Assembly: GCA_003476595.1 (NCBI GenBank) | Contig: DMTU01000203.1 | Span: forward strand, 1-6,499 | DNA from: Acidimicrobiaceae bacterium | GTDB taxonomy: Bacteria; Actinomycetota; Acidimicrobiia; Acidimicrobiales; Salinilacustritrichaceae | Length of the DNA stretch: 6,499 nucleotides | Reading direction: 5' to 3' | Program-made: the position numbers and the translations under genes | Notes under the pieces: generated by a model | What the model was told of the DNA's origin: nothing | Databases searched by the model: none | The model's input: the letters and a program-made list of their open reading frames with translations, nothing else | In this document: piece by piece, positions 5,136 through 6,499 of the stretch | Position numbering within the stretch: position 1 is the stretch's first letter | Layout of the letters: the number at the start of each line of letters is the position of its first letter

Positions 5136-6395
5136 ATGACCGAGCTGCTGGAGCGCTCCGCCCGCTACATCGACGAGGGCACCTACGAGGGCCCCGCCGC
5201 CAACAACCCGACCGACGCCTCGTTCCACGAGGTCGCCGACGGCATCGGGATGGTGGCGGCGTTCTCCCACGTGTGGGGGCTGCGCTCGGGCGGCGAGCTC
5301 GCCGTGTTCGACACCTCGCTGGCGCCGTTCGGCGCGCTCGCCGTCGACGCGCTGCGCCGGTGGACTGAGGACCCGCTCGCCCACATCGTCTACACCCACG
5401 GCCACGTCGACCACGTCGGCGGCGCGCCGGCGTTCCTGGCCGACGCGGAGGCTCGCGGCCATGCCCGGCCTCGCATCACCTCCCACGAGAACGCCCCGGC
5501 CCGCTTCGCCCGCTACCAGGACACCCACGGCTACAACGCGGTGATCAACGCCCGGCAGTTCGGCCCCGGCGGGCTGCAGTTCCCGGACCAGTTCGTGGCG
5601 CCCGACGTCACCTTCGAAGACGACCTGTCGCTGGCGGTGGGTGGCACCACGGTCGAGATCCACCACGACCGGGGCGAGACCGACGACCACGCCTGGTCCT
5701 GGGTCCCCGAGCACAAGGCCATCTTCTGCGGGGACCTGTTCATCTGGGTGTTCCCGAACGCCGGCAACCCCCAGAAGGTCCAGCGGTACGCGGCGGACTG
5801 GGCGGTCGCGCTGCGCAAGATGATCGCCCTCGAGCCCGAGCTGCTCCTGCCCGCCCACGGCCTGCCGATCGCCGGCAGGGAGCGCATCGCCGGGGTCCTC
5901 GACAACACCGCCACCGCCCTCGAGGGGCTGCTGCACGACACGGTCGCGATGATGAACGAGGGCGCCACCCTCGACGAGATCGTCCACACCGTCCGGGTGC
6001 CCGAGCGCTTCGCCGAGCTGCCCTACCTGCGGGCCACCTACGACGAGCCCGAGTTCGTCGTCCGCAACATCTGGCGGCTCTACGGGGGCTGGTACGACGG
6101 GAACCCCGCTCGCCTGAAGCCGCCCCGAGACACCGACGTCGCCGCCGAGGTGGCGGGCCTGGCCGGGGGAGCGGCCGCACTGTCGGTGCGCGCCGTAGAA
6201 GTCGCCGACGCCGGCGACCTGCGCCTCGCCTGCCAGCTGGCCGAGTGGGCCGGCGCCGCCGCCCCCGACGACGCCGAGGTCCACGAGCGCCGCGCCGAGG
6301 TCTACCGCCGCCGGCGCCAGGCCGAGTCGTCGCTGATGTCCAAGGGCATCTTCGGCACGGCGGCCCAGGCATCCGAGGCGATCGTCGATGGCTGA
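5136..6395 (+). CDS. Metallo-beta-lactamase-fold hydrolase with alkylsulfatase-type C-terminal region
   Basis: A 419-residue predicted metallohydrolase. Residues 30-245 form the metallo-beta-lactamase domain, with HGHVDH (88-93) for two metals, His185 in ETDDHAW, Asp200 in FCGDLF and His241 in LLPAHG. Residues 290-410 resemble the dimerization region of SdsA1-type alkylsulfatases, including the marker WRLYGGWYDGNPARLKP (313-329). It lacks the SCP2-like third domain of full alkylsulfatases (about 650 residues) and shows no signal peptide, so it probably acts in the cytoplasm. The metal ligands look like the common His/Asp set rather than the Glu residues of SdsA1. A sulfate ester is therefore only one possible substrate, and another ester or thioester is equally open. 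ATG 5136 is the first start giving the conserved N-terminus; no strong Shine-Dalgarno is seen. The downstream globin gene overlaps its stop by 8 bases. Confidence 0.85.
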   Translation: MTELLERSARYIDEGTYEGPAANNPTDASFHEVADGIGMVAAFSHVWGLRSGGELAVFDTSLAPFGALAVDALRRWTEDPLAHIVYTHGHVDHVGGAPAFLADAEARGHARPRITSHENAPARFARYQDTHGYNAVINARQFGPGGLQFPDQFVAPDVTFEDDLSLAVGGTTVEIHHDRGETDDHAWSWVPEHKAIFCGDLFIWVFPNAGNPQKVQRYAADWAVALRKMIALEPELLLPAHGLPIAGRERIAGVLDNTATALEGLLHDTVAMMNEGATLDEIVHTVRVPERFAELPYLRATYDEPEFVVRNIWRLYGGWYDGNPARLKPPRDTDVAAEVAGLAGGAAALSVRAVEVADAGDLRLACQLAEWAGAAAPDDAEVHERRAEVYRRRRQAESSLMSKGIFGTAAQASEAIVDG

Positions 6396-6499
6396 GCAGG
6401 ACGACGAGACGTTCCAGGTCACCGTCCACCAGGCCGTCGGCGGCGACGAGTTCTTCGTCGAGCTGGTCGAGCGGTTCTACGCCGGGGTGGCCGCGGAGC
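6388..6499 (+). CDS. Group II truncated haemoglobin, N-terminal fragment (3' end outside window)
   Basis: Only the first 37 codons lie in the window. The sequence HQAVGGDEFFVELVERFYAGVAAE fits the start of GlbO-type truncated globins, which read xDAVGGxxTFxxxVxRFYxxVAxD. Tyr31 of RFY corresponds to the B10 tyrosine that stabilises haem-bound oxygen in that group. The proximal His and the E and G helices lie beyond the window edge. ATG 6388 overlaps the hydrolase stop (ATGGCTGA), so it is probably translated from the same message. The family binds O2 and can handle NO or peroxide; the role here is inferred only. Identification rests on a short segment but the match is characteristic. Confidence 0.75.
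   Translation, partial: MAEQDDETFQVTVHQAVGGDEFFVELVERFYAGVAAE

Noticed and set aside
4692..6422. Long minus-strand open frame extending upstream of the hydrolase GTG at 4691
   Set aside because: It lies opposite the HIT and metallohydrolase genes and has no family features. In-register antisense frames rarely meet stops at this GC content. The true start is near 4691.

Overview
The window is very GC-rich, and its genes have G or C at almost every third codon position. Gene starts are GTG or ATG, usually with weak ribosome binding sites and short overlaps. The protein sequences look actinobacterial, for example the PVMDGPTIQAA stretch of TrpA and a GlbO-like globin start. I infer a high-GC actinomycete, possibly of an Acidimicrobiia-like lineage. 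The lineage is an inference from style, because no rRNA or other marker is present.

Region 1 (2-3159, + strand) is the 3' half of a tryptophan biosynthesis operon in the order trpC (5' end cut off by the window), trpF, trpB, trpA. Together these take phosphoribosylanthranilate to tryptophan. trpF/trpB and trpB/trpA touch through ATGA and TGATG overlaps. trpC and trpF are separated by 91 bases that contain a strong inverted repeat spanning the trpC stop codon. A dedicated TrpF is of interest because well-studied actinomycetes such as Streptomyces and Mycobacterium use the bifunctional HisA/TrpF enzyme PriA instead.

Region 2 (3046-4691, - strand) is a two-gene unit: a dienelactone-hydrolase-family alpha/beta hydrolase, coupled by an ATGA overlap to a six-helix YihY/BrkB-family membrane protein. 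The BrkB-like gene runs tail-to-tail into trpA and overlaps its last 114 bases. There is therefore no spacer and no obvious terminator between the two converging units.

Region 3 (4692-4800) is a short divergent control region. It carries two 21-base direct repeats with one mismatch, exactly 40 bases apart. Each contains a 16-18 base palindrome (one perfect, one nearly so), and an exact TTGACA lies between them. This looks like a paired operator for an unidentified regulator and is the most distinctive non-coding signal here. On the minus side a TAnnnT box sits 7 bases before the hydrolase GTG, which suggests a leaderless transcript.

Region 4 (4801-6499, + strand) holds a compact HIT-family protein with an extra Cys pair, a metallo-beta-lactamase-fold hydrolase with an alkylsulfatase-type C-terminal region, and the first 37 codons of a group II truncated haemoglobin that overlaps the hydrolase stop by 8 bases. 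I see no mobile element, tRNA, rRNA or CRISPR. No gene-free stretch exceeds about 110 bases.
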